The translations under genes were made by a program, and so were the position numbers. Positions 28,866 to 38,181 of a stretch of 64,000 nucleotides of DNA are shown piece after piece (the first letter of the stretch is position 1; every line of letters starts with the position of its first letter). The stretch is from NCBI RefSeq assembly GCF_000497045.1, contig NW_015961991.1, forward strand, positions 310,812-374,811. Direction: 5' to 3'. Source of the DNA: Kalmanozyma brasiliensis GHG001 (Eukaryota > Basidiomycota > Ustilaginomycetes > Ustilaginales). The notes under the pieces were generated by a model. The model did not search any database. It was not told where the DNA came from and was given only the letters and a program-made list of their open reading frames with translations.

Positions 28866-30500
28866 ATGACGGACATCAAGCAAACCACGAGCGTCCACTC
28901 GGTCATCTCGAGCGGCGCCGGTGCAGATGCCAAGCTCGCCTCGCTGGGCTACAATTCCGAGCTCAAGCGCAACCTGAGCATGTTCACCATCCTGGGTCTG
29001 AGCTTCTCCATCATTGCCGCGCCCTTTGGTCTGAGCACGGCCTTCTCGATCGCCCTCACCTGTGGTGGACCCGTGACCATCCTCTACGGCTGGCTGGTGG
29101 TCTCGCTGATCTCGCTCTGCATGGCCGCCTCTCTCGCCGAGCTGTGCTCCATGTACCCGACCTCGGGCGGAGTCTATGTATGGGCCGCCTTTGTCTCGAC
29201 CAAAAAGTGGGCCCCCTTGACATCGTGGATCGTGGGCTGGGTCTCTCTCGTCGCCAACTGGACCCTGTGTCTCTCGATCAACTTTGGCGGCGCTCAACTC
29301 ATCATGGCGGCCATCTCGCAGTTTAGGGGCAACGAGTGGGCGCCCGAAGCTTGGCAGACCATCCTCACCTTCTGGGCGTGCATGCTCATCGCCGCCGTCG
29401 TCAACGCTTACGGCGTCAAGTACAATTACCTGGATCGCCTCAACACGTGGAGCTTCTACTGGACCGCCGCGGGCACCGTGATTATCGGCATCACCATCCT
29501 GGCGCGCGCCAAGGACGGGAGGAAGGATGCCGAGTTTGTGTTTGCCGGGTGGGAGAACTCGTCGGGGTGGCCGGATGGGTGGGCGTTCTTTGTTGGGCTG
29601 CTGCAGGCCGCGTACACGCTGACGGGGTACGGAACCGTCGCGGCGCTGTGCGAGGAGGTGGCCGAGCCGGAAAAGCAGGTGCCCAAGGCGATCGTGTGGT
29701 CCGTCGTCGCAGCCAGCATCACCGGTTTCGTCTACCTCATTCCGGTGCTATTTGTTCTGACTCCGGATGCTGCGGATCTGCTCTCGACGGCGGCAGGGCA
29801 GCCGATCCCCGTTCTGTTCTCACTCGCCACAGGTTCGGCGGGTGGCGGCTTTGGTCTGCTGTTCATCATCCTCGGCGTATTCGCTTTCGCAGGCATTGGT
29901 TCGCTCACCGTCGCCCTCCGCTGCACCTGGGCCTTCGCCCGTGACGGCGCGATCCCAGGCAGCAAATACTGGGCCAAAGTCAACAAGTCGCTCGACCTCC
30001 CCCTCAACGCGCTCATCCTCAGCACCGTCGTCGTCTCGCTCCTCGGTCTCATCTACCTCGGAAACACCGCCGCCTTTTCGGCCTTCACCGGCGTCGCCAC
30101 CATCTGCCTCAGCATCAGCTACGGCATCCCCATCGTCATCGCCATGTTCCGTCGCCGCAAGATGCTCGAAGGCGCCCCCTGGAACCTGGGCCGGTTTGGA
30201 TACGTGATCAACGCGATCACGTTTGTGTGGATCGTGCTGGCGACCGTGTTGTTCTGCATGCCCACGGCCAAGGATGTCACGGCACCGACGATGAACTATG
30301 CGAGCGTGGTGTTTGCCTTCTTCTTTGTGCTCAGTGCGGCTTGGTGGTTCGCATGGGGCAGTCGGCACTATGTTGGTCCGCTCGGTGCTGCGCCGGAGGA
30401 CGCGGTTGCGCAGATCAGGCCGGAGCACGCCCATGCGGCGCATAAGGAGGACGCAAAGCCGACGGTGGAAGTCGCCAGCCACAGCTCGGAGGAGAAGTAG
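28866..30500 (+). CDS. APC-superfamily amino acid/GABA-type permease
   Basis: A 544-residue, twelve-helix permease of the same ACT/GABA branch as the gene at 13942. Signatures are LGYNSELKRNLSMFTILGLSFSI, FGLSTAFSIALTCGGPVTILYGW, ELCSMYPTSGGVYVWAAF and the GYGTVAALCEEVAEPEKQVPKAI loop. Fungal relatives (Uga4- and Bio5-like, choline and polyamine carriers) sit in the plasma or vacuolar membrane; which substrate is carried here cannot be told. The two permeases clearly belong to one family but differ throughout, so they are old paralogues rather than a recent tandem copy. The start ATG lies in a favourable context (CTCAAAATGA). It converges on EMC5, with only 128 bases between the two stops. 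Confidence 0.9.
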   Translation: MTDIKQTTSVHSVISSGAGADAKLASLGYNSELKRNLSMFTILGLSFSIIAAPFGLSTAFSIALTCGGPVTILYGWLVVSLISLCMAASLAELCSMYPTSGGVYVWAAFVSTKKWAPLTSWIVGWVSLVANWTLCLSINFGGAQLIMAAISQFRGNEWAPEAWQTILTFWACMLIAAVVNAYGVKYNYLDRLNTWSFYWTAAGTVIIGITILARAKDGRKDAEFVFAGWENSSGWPDGWAFFVGLLQAAYTLTGYGTVAALCEEVAEPEKQVPKAIVWSVVAASITGFVYLIPVLFVLTPDAADLLSTAAGQPIPVLFSLATGSAGGGFGLLFIILGVFAFAGIGSLTVALRCTWAFARDGAIPGSKYWAKVNKSLDLPLNALILSTVVVSLLGLIYLGNTAAFSAFTGVATICLSISYGIPIVIAMFRRRKMLEGAPWNLGRFGYVINAITFVWIVLATVLFCMPTAKDVTAPTMNYASVVFAFFFVLSAAWWFAWGSRHYVGPLGAAPEDAVAQIRPEHAHAAHKEDAKPTVEVASHSSEEK

Positions 30501-30628
30501 AGGCGGCTAGCTTGATGCCCTTGTACATGAATGTCAACGACTTGAAACGTGTCCGAGAGCCACGGAGTGATGCGTGTGTGATGTTCTGAGAATGCTGGAC
30601 TGAGATTGCGTGACAGAGATGCGAGTGC

Positions 30629-31235
30629 CTAGTCGGACGAGGCGAAGAGGATCTGACCTCGATGTGTGAGCGTGGCAAAGCTGGAGCGCGAGTCGACTTC
30701 GTCGATGGATCTATTGTCGCCGATGCAGTCAGTCAGATGAGGGGCAAATGGTGTCAGCTGCGCTGGTCTCGGCTACAAGGCGATGACGATTGGTCGACTC
30801 ACTTTGTGCGCATCTCACTGGCCCAGGTGACGTTCTTGAGCGGCAACGCTGTGAGTGCGATGCCGGTGAGGATGACCACGAAGGATACGAGTGTCTCGAG
30901 CGTGATCTGCAGGTCGTCGACAGGTGTATCAAGGCAACGTTGGGATCAGCATGCACGTCTCGGTGGACGTCGTTGTGGTTCAAGACTTACATCGATGGGC
31001 ATCGATTTGGCTTCTGCACCGACAAGGCCGAGCGACTTCCTCAACGAGAGGTGCTCATATGTCGAGTATGCGGCGTGCAGAAACACAACTGTAGCAGTTA
31101 CAGTGTAGCGGAAGAGGTGATTGTACAGTCAGCATCTGTCGTCCTAGATGGGCTGGGCGATTGCTTCCTAGCAGCGTCGCAAGGACTGAACCTACTTGTG
31201 CCGAATGTGAGGAGCAGCTTGCCGGCGGCGGTCAT
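30629..31235 (-). CDS. EMC5: ER membrane protein complex subunit 5 (four exons)
   Basis: Hand-assembled from splice sites, minus strand: exons 31235-31196, 31088-30991, 30906-30803 and 30710-30629. Introns are 107, 84 and 92 bases with GT...AG ends (donors GTAGGT, GTAAGT, GTGAGT). The joined product is 107 residues: MTAAGKLLLTFGTIVFLHAAY, then STYEHLSLRK, MPIDITLETLVSFVVILTGIAL, LPLKNVTWASEM, SFATLTHRGQILFASSD. This matches the EMC5/MMgT1 pattern (HAAYS, LPIDI..QTL, FNHRG..LF) with two membrane helices. EMC5 is a core subunit of the EMC insertase, which places weakly hydrophobic and tail-anchored helices in the ER membrane. All phases agree and the stop is TAG. It is divergent from the photolyase gene. 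Confidence 0.9.
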
Positions 31236-31994
31236 GGTGAATTCGTAGTGCAATTGTTCGTCGCTGATGCTGGAACGTCGCCTTGTTCGAATGCCGCGCA
31301 GGTCCTGGGTCAGTGTCGTGATGGCGCGTGTGGTTGCGAGATGCTTCGAGTGATCTAGGGAAGCAAAAGCGCTATCTGTCAGGTGTTGGTCCCGGCGCAT
31401 CACGCGAAGAGCTCGAGTCAGATCGGGACAGGTTGCGCAACTCTTGACCCGATTTTGCAAGCCTGACACGGCCTAACATTCAGCCTCGAAGCTGCACCCT
31501 CGCTCTTTTAGCCGATGCATGAATTGCCAGAGGGACGTCAACGATCGGCACTTCATTCTTAACGTAAGCTGTCCGACACAAGTCGATCCCAGAAGGTGCT
31601 TCCGAAGCTAGACATTGCTTGCATGAAAGCAGACGCCGGACGCCCAGGCGCTGACCCGCTCTGCTTCTGCAGATCCGGTGTTGCTTTGCCCAGCATGTGG
31701 GAATGACAGGTCGAGAGGAACGGCCTCCACTATCGTGAACGTCCTGGATGGCCTCATCGTCGGAGTCCGGAACCATGATGGTGTCCTCTTATAGTCCGCA
31801 GGACAAGCCGTGGTCCGTCCTTGCTGCCCACACACATCCGTCAACCTCATTCCGTAGAAGCTGAGCCCAACCACGCTCGTTTCCTCCCACCTAGACCTTG
31901 TCTGCGTCGCTGCGGAACCGTCTCGGATCCACACCATCCGTCCTCCTGCCGTCACACATCATCACATCGAGAACACCACCGTCGAGTTGCAACG
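31236..31994. other. Divergent region between EMC5 and photolyase, with a possible tiny gene
   Basis: The 759 bases hold both promoters. On the minus strand an ATG at 31776 opens a 98-codon frame (MVPDSDDEAIQDVHDSGG...) and, in another phase, an ATG at 31696 opens a 45-codon frame ending at 31559 (...AFMQAMSSFGSTFWDRLVSDSLR). These may be exons of one very small gene; no known family was recognised. Confidence 0.3.
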
Positions 31995-34049
31995 ATGTCG
32001 AAGTCCGCCCGCGTCCTGTACTGGTTCCGCACCGATCTGCGGCTGCACGACTCCCCCGCACTGCAAGCTGCGCTCGACCTGAAACCCGCGGCCCTCTTCC
32101 CTGTATGGTGCTGGGACCCGAACTACGTCTACAAGCACCGCGTCGGCATCAACCGCTTCCGCTTCCTGCTCGAGTCCATGACGGATCTCTCGTCGAACAT
32201 CACATCCACCCAATCCAAGTCCCAGCTGCTGGTTGTTCGCGGAGAACCCACAGAGCTCCTCCCCGAACTGTGGAAGCGATGGAACATCACCCATCTGGTG
32301 ATCGAGAAGGACCCCTCTGCGTACGGACGTCGACGTGATAGGCTGATTCTGGAGGCGGCCAAAAAGAGCAAGGTCGAAGTGGTAGCTGTTCAGGGTCATC
32401 ATTTGTTTGATCCCGAGGAGGTGACGAAGAGGAATAAGGGCAAGCCGACCATGGCGATGAGTACGTTGCAGAAGATCGTGGCGGATATGGGGGCTGTACC
32501 GAAACCTATTGATGCGCCGAAGGATCTGCCGCTGCCCAAATTGAAGGACTCGAAGGCGAAGAATCTCAAAGATACGCTCAAGGAGCTGGCGAAGAGTCTG
32601 GATGGGTTGCCGCACTACACGGGCAAGGGACGCGAAGGGCCGGCCTCTGTGGATCTCAACTCTACCGAACTCGGCGGGCAGCGGGACAAGAAGGTGACCT
32701 GCTACGATACCGTCACGGGCGAGGCATCTGATCTGTTCAGCGTCCCCACGCTCGAATCGCTCGGCATGGACCGTAGCAAGATCCGTGAAACCATCAAGGG
32801 AGGCGAAACCCTCGCACTCGAACGCCTCGCAAAGATCTGCAAGGACGCCGAGTACATTGCCACTTTCGCGAAACCCAAAACGTCCCCTGGTCAATCGGCG
32901 GAGGACCCATCGACAACGCTCATGTCGCCCTACCTCAAGTTCGGCTGTCTCTCCGTACGCAAGTTCTGGTGGGACGCCGAAGAGGCCAAGAAGAAGTACA
33001 AGGGGGGCAGTGCTACAGGTCCACCCGAGAACCTTAATGGGCAGCTGTTGTTTCGCGACATGTACGCGTGTGCGGAGCATGCGATCGGTGATGCGTTCCA
33101 GGTGATCCGTGGTAACTCTGCTTGTCGGTACATCGACTGGTATTGTCCTACTGCCTATGACAAGGATGGCCAAGTCATTCTCCCCCGGCCACCGGGTGAT
33201 GCGGTGAGCGAAGCCCGTCTTTCGGCATACAAACTTGGGCAAACGGGTTTCCCATGGATTGACGCGTTGATGCGTCAGCTTCGCCTCGAGGGCTGGATGC
33301 ACCATCTCGGTCGTCATTCCGTCGCCGCCTTCCTCACGCGCGGTCAATGCTGGATCTCCTGGGAGCGCGGGGCCGAGATCTTTGACGAGTACCTCATCGA
33401 CTGGGACCCGTGTTCGAACCCGGGCAACTGGATGTGGCTCTCCTGCTCAGCCTTCTTCACCCAGTACTTCCGCCTCTACGGCCTGATCACGTTCGGTCAA
33501 AAGTACGACAAGACCGGCGCCCTCATCCGCAAGTACTGTCCGGAACTTAAGAACTTTCCGGACAAGTACATCTACGATCCGTTCAACGCGCCCAAGGACG
33601 TGCAGCAGAAAGCGGGGTGCATCATCGGCAAGGACTATCCCTTCCCAATGTTGGACGAGAAGGAGACCAAGAGCGAGAACATGCAGCGGATGAAGATCTG
33701 TTACCAGGCCAACCTGCACGGTGCGGATAAGGAGGTGATGAACGGCACGGCCGAGGCGATGTTGCGGAAGAAGCATGGGTTTAAGGAGCCAAAGGAGTTT
33801 GATTGGGCGAATCGACCCGGTGCGAAGATCCCCGATTGGGCCAAGGCGCCCGAGGGAGAGGAGCACACTACGGAGGGCGCACCAAGTGGTGGCAAGAAGG
33901 GTGGGGCCAACGTGAAGAAGGAGGAGGAGCACGATTCGGACGACGACGTGCTCGGTCAGGAGGACGAACACAAGGAGGAACGCGGGACCAAACGAAAGGG
34001 TGCCACGGCTGCCAAGAGCGAGACCGGCAAGAACAAGAAGAAGAAATAG
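31995..34049 (+). CDS. (6-4) photolyase/cryptochrome family protein
   Basis: A 684-residue flavoprotein; the ATG at 31995 starts MSKSARVLYWFRTDLRLHDSPAL, the antenna-domain N-terminus. The frame is open further upstream but without another ATG. The FAD-binding half shows LMSPYLKFGCLSVR, the histidine pair of (6-4) enzymes in GWMHHLGRHSVAAFLTRG, WERGAEIFDEYLIDWD and GNWMWLSCSAFF, then YIYDPFNAPKDVQ. CPD photolyases have Asn and Met in place of this His pair, so repair of (6-4) photoproducts is expected, although animal-type cryptochromes share the fold. A Lys/Glu-rich tail of about 95 residues, absent from most relatives, ends in basic clusters (TKRKG, KNKKKK) that should direct nuclear import. 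It converges on TRAPPC2L. Confidence 0.9.
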   Translation: MSKSARVLYWFRTDLRLHDSPALQAALDLKPAALFPVWCWDPNYVYKHRVGINRFRFLLESMTDLSSNITSTQSKSQLLVVRGEPTELLPELWKRWNITHLVIEKDPSAYGRRRDRLILEAAKKSKVEVVAVQGHHLFDPEEVTKRNKGKPTMAMSTLQKIVADMGAVPKPIDAPKDLPLPKLKDSKAKNLKDTLKELAKSLDGLPHYTGKGREGPASVDLNSTELGGQRDKKVTCYDTVTGEASDLFSVPTLESLGMDRSKIRETIKGGETLALERLAKICKDAEYIATFAKPKTSPGQSAEDPSTTLMSPYLKFGCLSVRKFWWDAEEAKKKYKGGSATGPPENLNGQLLFRDMYACAEHAIGDAFQVIRGNSACRYIDWYCPTAYDKDGQVILPRPPGDAVSEARLSAYKLGQTGFPWIDALMRQLRLEGWMHHLGRHSVAAFLTRGQCWISWERGAEIFDEYLIDWDPCSNPGNWMWLSCSAFFTQYFRLYGLITFGQKYDKTGALIRKYCPELKNFPDKYIYDPFNAPKDVQQKAGCIIGKDYPFPMLDEKETKSENMQRMKICYQANLHGADKEVMNGTAEAMLRKKHGFKEPKEFDWANRPGAKIPDWAKAPEGEEHTTEGAPSGGKKGGANVKKEEEHDSDDDVLGQEDEHKEERGTKRKGATAAKSETGKNKKKK

Positions 34050-34572
34050 ATGCCTGTATTTTGGATAGATGCTTTGATGTACAATGCTTTGAACGGAGGA
34101 TCGTGTTTCGGTATCATAGGATTGTGTTCAGGTATCATGAGGGTGTGAGAAAGGAGGATGGAGAGGGGTGGAGGAACAAATGTGACGCCCGTATCTGTGC
34201 ACACCACTCTGAGAGCTGATCGTGGCCGCTCAATCGAAGGCGTCTTTGAAGTCTGGGAAACTTGGATCCGGCAAGCCGGAGTGGGAATGGTTTGATCTAG
34301 GTCGTGGAGATCTGACACACGCAGTCCGTCTAGCAGCTATACCCGTCGCTGTGAAGAGATTGTGAAGCAGCGAAGAGGATGTGCTAGACGGAGATATATT
34401 TGCGTGATGCTCCCGTTGACCGTGTGTGTAGGAGCGAGATGGGGACAGGAGAGTTGACGCGAGCCTCAGAAACGGAACTTGGTAGTCCTTGGACACAGAG
34501 ATGATGTTGCGGGTATGCAGATTGCAAGAGTTACTGTTACAGATGGACGGATTATAGCGAAGAGTAAGATGT
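34050..34572. other. Convergent 3' flank of photolyase and TRAPPC2L
   Basis: The 523 bases between two converging stops contain the short tandem duplication near 34098-34139 and otherwise nothing I can name. Confidence 0.5.
34098..34139. repeat. Imperfect 21-base tandem duplication
   Basis: Two adjacent 21-base units (34098-34118 and 34119-34139), agreeing at 17 of 21 positions and sharing the GGTATCAT core. They lie 50-90 bases after the photolyase stop and probably within its 3' UTR. Confidence 0.6.
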
Positions 34573-35261
34573 TCACCGACCAGCGGTGACAGCTGCTGAC
34601 TTGGCCAACGTCACACCGTCCTTACTTGCTGGTGGAGGAGCTGAGGCGGCGGCACCAAAGACGATGCGATCGATGCGGGCGTCAAAAGCTGTGCTCTTGA
34701 TCTGTCTGCAGTTGACAGGAACACTGAGCTGCTGTCTCTGTCGCAGCTCGTCTTGCGCTTTCGCCACTGTTTCCGTGTCTCCTTCTGCGCCCGCAAAAGA
34801 CGTTGGCGGCAACGCGTGGAACGGATTGGCCGAGTACTTGAGATAGGAGGTATACACCGCCCGAAACAAGGTGAGCATGTCGATGTCCCGCACCGCGTAG
34901 TCCGTCAGCGAGAGCATAATGAGAAAGCGAAGCTTCGTGCAGGTCTGGAAGCCATAGATGGCCAAGTCTTCGAGTGTGTAGAGCAGGCCAAGGTACTGCT
35001 CCGCGTTGGCGCGTGATGCGCCACTGCGCTCGTCCATCACATCTAAGGCGGCATGAGCGAAGTAGTGGTATCGAAGGTCTGCTGCGGTGGACTCTGCTGG
35101 TGTTTTGCCGAACTGGCGGACGTAGATGGGCCCGCTCTTTGGCGAGACGATCGCAATTGCTTGCTGCTCGACAGGATGGAATGTCGTCAGACGGTCAGCT
35201 TCGTGACTGCAGTTGACATGGCTGGCTATGCACTCACTATCCTCGGTGCTGAAGTCGACAT
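34573..35261 (-). CDS. TRAPP subunit 2-like protein (TRAPPC2L/Tca17), two exons
   Basis: A sedlin-fold subunit of the TRAPP complex, the Rab exchange factor of ER-Golgi and Golgi traffic. It was rebuilt on the minus strand: exon 1 is 35261-35238 (MSTSAPRI), the intron is 35237-35164 (74 bases, donor GTGAGT, acceptor CAG, branch-like CTGAC), and exon 2 is 35163-34573. The 204-residue product begins MSTSAPRIQAIAIVSPKSGPIYVRQF and contains HYFAHAALDVMDER, YLGLLYTLEDLAIYGFQTCTKLRFL, YLKYSANPFHAL and the C-terminal FDARIDRIV, the pattern of TRAPPC2L. A charged insertion of about 30 residues separates the last helix and strand. A splice acceptor one codon earlier would add a Gln. It is divergent from Dug1. 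Confidence 0.88.
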
Positions 35262-35883
35262 ATTGGTTGGTCTGCGGCGATGGTGTTAGCTGTCAGGGTC
35301 GTGATTGCTGGTCCACCTGGTGCGACTTGCAAGATGATGGTTTGAGCGCAGTCGGGAGATGCCAGTCTGCGATGTAACATTGGTTTTTAAATGTAAGTAT
35401 GGGCTGGACGACACCCGCCGCCACCATTCAGTCTACCGCGCATTCTTCCATTTTGAATCACGCAGGGAAGAGGTCACCCTAATGGTGCTGGTGACAGCTG
35501 TCACCGGAACATGTAGGCTTGCGATGATGTTAGTGCTTGATGCTGCTCTCTAGTCGTTGTCCCTACGAGCCGGTAAAAGCGAATTGGACCGAATTCTTCT
35601 ACGTCACGCCGCGCCAACGAAGGTAGAGCCGAGGCAAACAGAGATAGCGGAGAAACGGTCGAGCCACAATTTTAATAAACTGAAAAAAGTTTGGAATCTT
35701 TTCGGGTCTGTGCTCTGAAACCTTCATTTTAAGGCTTATCTCGAACACCAGCTGCTGCTGCCGCTCCACAGTGTGGCGGCCAATCGAGACAAAGACATTC
35801 TAAACACATACACCAGATTTGTCCTTCCGCCTCCTTCTTCCACTCACACCACCACCACATCCCTCATCGCACACACAATCAAC
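35262..35883. other. Divergent promoter region, TRAPPC2L and Dug1
   Basis: These 622 bases hold both promoters. A TACGTCA motif at 35600-35606 matches half of a CRE/ATF bZIP site. An A/T-rich patch (35670-35735) precedes a C/A-rich leader to the Dug1 ATG. No gene is seen. Confidence 0.45.
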
Positions 35884-37317
35884 ATGGCCACCGCAGAACA
35901 GAAGAAGTTCGTCTCCCAGATCGACGCCAACAAGGCTGCCCTCATCGACCGTCTCGCCGAGGCCGTCTCGATCCCCTCGGTCTCTGGTGATGCTGCCTAC
36001 CGCAAAGCATGCTTCGACATGGCCGACTGGCTCCTGGCTGAGCTCAAGAAGCTCGGTGCTACCGCCGAGCTCAAGCCTCTAGGCAAGCAGACGCTCGAGG
36101 GCAAGGAGATCGACCTGCCACCCGTCATTCTCGGCGACCTGGGCAAGGACCCCAAGAAGAAGACCATCCTCGTCTACGGCCACTTTGACGTTCAGCCCGC
36201 TCTCAAGTCCGACGGTTGGGACACCGAGCCTTTCAAGCTGATCACCGACGAGAAGACCGGTCGCATGTACGGTCGCGGCTCTACCGACGACAAGGGTCCC
36301 ATTCTCGGCTGGCTCAACGCCATCGAGGCTCACCAGCAGGCCGGCCTCGACTTGCCCGTCAACCTCAAGTTCTGCTTCGAGGGTATGGAAGAGAGTGGCT
36401 CGGTCGGTCTCGACGAGCTTATCGCCGCTGAGAAGGACACTTTCTTCCAGGGCGTCGACGCTGTTTGCATCTCGGACAACTACTGGCTCGGCACCAAGAA
36501 GCCTTGCCTCACCCACGGTCTTCGAGGTATCGCCTACTTCAAGCTCGCCATCTCGGGCCCCGCTCGCGACCTCCATTCTGGTGTCTTTGGCGGTGTTGTG
36601 CACGAGCCCATGACCGACCTCTTCACCATCATGTCCAAGCTCGTCACTGCCAAGGGCGAGATCCTGATCCCCGGCATCAAGGAGCTCGTTGCCCCTCTGA
36701 CCGATGAGGAGGCCAAGCGATACGATGTCATGGACTTTGTTCTCAGCGACATCGAGGGCGCTACCGGCAGCAAGACGACTGTCAGCAACGACAAGGCCGC
36801 CGTGCTCATGGGTCGCATGCGATACCCCTGTCTCTCGCTCCACGGTATCGAGGGTGCCTTCTCCGAGCCCGGCACCAAGACTGTCATCCCCGCCAAGGTG
36901 GTCGGCAAGTTCTCGCTCCGTCTCGTGCCCGACATGACCCCCGACAAGGTCAAGGAGCTGGTGGAGAAGTACATCAACGACGAGTTTGCCAAGATTGGCA
37001 GCAAGAACACCATGACGCTCACCGCCGAGCACGGTGGCAAGCCGTGGCTCGCCGACCCCAACCACTGGAACTACGAGGCGGCCATCAAGGCTACTGAGAC
37101 CATCTACGGCGTCAAGCCTGATCTCACTCGTGAGGGTGGTTCCATTCCTGTTACGCTCACGTTTGCCGACCTGCTGCAGAAGAACGTGCTGCTGCTGCCG
37201 ATGGGCAGGAGCGACGACGGCGCGCACTCGATCAACGAGAAGCTCGACATCTCCAACTATATCGAGGGCACCAAGCTGCTCGGTCTCTACCTGCACGAGG
37301 TGGCCGCTACTGCTTAA
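35884..37317 (+). CDS. DUG1: Cys-Gly metallodipeptidase (M20 family)
   Basis: A 477-residue cytosolic M20A dipeptidase, orthologue type of yeast Dug1 and animal CNDP2, which cleaves Cys-Gly from glutathione turnover and other dipeptides. Metal ligands and catalytic residues are in place: His100 in VYGHFDVQP, the bridging Asp in GSTDDKGP (135-136), catalytic Glu169 and ligand Glu170 in EGMEESGS, Asp198 in ISDNYWLG and the late His in SDDGAHSINE. The dimerization lid lies in the middle (LHSGVFGGVVHEPM onward). The frame reaches upstream of 35884 only through non-ATG codons, and the ATG at 35884 (AACATGGCC) sits in good context. C-ending codon bias is strong, suggesting high expression. Confidence 0.94.
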   Translation: MATAEQKKFVSQIDANKAALIDRLAEAVSIPSVSGDAAYRKACFDMADWLLAELKKLGATAELKPLGKQTLEGKEIDLPPVILGDLGKDPKKKTILVYGHFDVQPALKSDGWDTEPFKLITDEKTGRMYGRGSTDDKGPILGWLNAIEAHQQAGLDLPVNLKFCFEGMEESGSVGLDELIAAEKDTFFQGVDAVCISDNYWLGTKKPCLTHGLRGIAYFKLAISGPARDLHSGVFGGVVHEPMTDLFTIMSKLVTAKGEILIPGIKELVAPLTDEEAKRYDVMDFVLSDIEGATGSKTTVSNDKAAVLMGRMRYPCLSLHGIEGAFSEPGTKTVIPAKVVGKFSLRLVPDMTPDKVKELVEKYINDEFAKIGSKNTMTLTAEHGGKPWLADPNHWNYEAAIKATETIYGVKPDLTREGGSIPVTLTFADLLQKNVLLLPMGRSDDGAHSINEKLDISNYIEGTKLLGLYLHEVAATA

Positions 37318-38181
37318 GCAGTCGCACCAACGCTAGACTCCCATACACAATTTGCATAGCAATAAGAACGATTCGGACGATCATTGTGATGCTCGCACCG
37401 CCCATGGCGCTTGAAGTCTGCATGCACTGCGCTTGAAGAAGTTCGCAAAGGGATCTGAGCGTGTCTTTTCTGCAGCCGACATAAATTTCTTCCGCCGAAG
37501 CTCAAGCACACAGTCATCGACATGCTCTGACCCCTTCTCGATCGGTGTAAGCAGACGCTCGACCCCACCGAGTCAGGTGTTCATGTGATGCGCGGAGCCA
37601 AGCTTGGTCGACCGAGCGCTTGTCTGTGCAACGGGCGGCTAAGCGTGCAGCTCGCAGACTCGCCCGGTTTTGTTTTTGTTTTCTTTTCGAATTTTTAATT
37701 TCTTTTTATCGTGCAGAAATTTCTGGATCGTCGACTGCAGCCGCGTGCGTGGCTTTTATCTTTGGCATCTGCAGCCTGCAGCCGCTCTCTTCGGTCCAAT
37801 CAGCGCCCGCAGCCTCATTGTCTGCACCGCTCCACCACCACCTGCAGCCGCAAGTTTCTGGACCCCACATACAATCACGCTGCCGAGGTTGCACTGAGAG
37901 TCAAGCCTTGGCAACGCCCTATCAGTTGTGCATTCGCTTCATTGGTCCTTGACATCACACTATCATCACCACGACCTAAGGAACCGAACACGCAGCATAG
38001 ACAAACTCCAGCCACGGCGACACACGCTCGACTCCGCACGCCTGCCAGCTCCGTCGCCGTTCCCCACCATCATCGCAGCTAACGGTACCGGCTCGTACCT
38101 CACCCAGAGTGAGATTGTCAAGGAGGAGCATACACCCCGACGCCTTTCCATAGAATGCTTCTACACCCATAACCTGGAACG
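37318..38181. other. Intergenic, 5' flank of the vacuolar transporter gene
   Basis: The 864 bases include a T-rich tract (37668-37712) and a CA/CC-rich leader approaching the next ATG. Plus-strand ORFs of 110-123 codons appear to be translated leader. No gene is supported. Confidence 0.5.

Noticed and set aside
31821..31994. 58-codon upstream extension of the photolyase frame
   Set aside because: Opens with TTG and contains no ATG; the conserved N-terminus starts at the ATG at 31995.
35773..35883. 37-codon upstream extension of the Dug1 frame
   Set aside because: Begins with GTG and is C/A-rich leader sequence; the family N-terminus matches the ATG at 35884.
36079..37296. 405-codon minus-strand frame antisense to Dug1
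   Set aside because: Same codon-bias shadow effect; all metal-binding motifs are on the plus strand.
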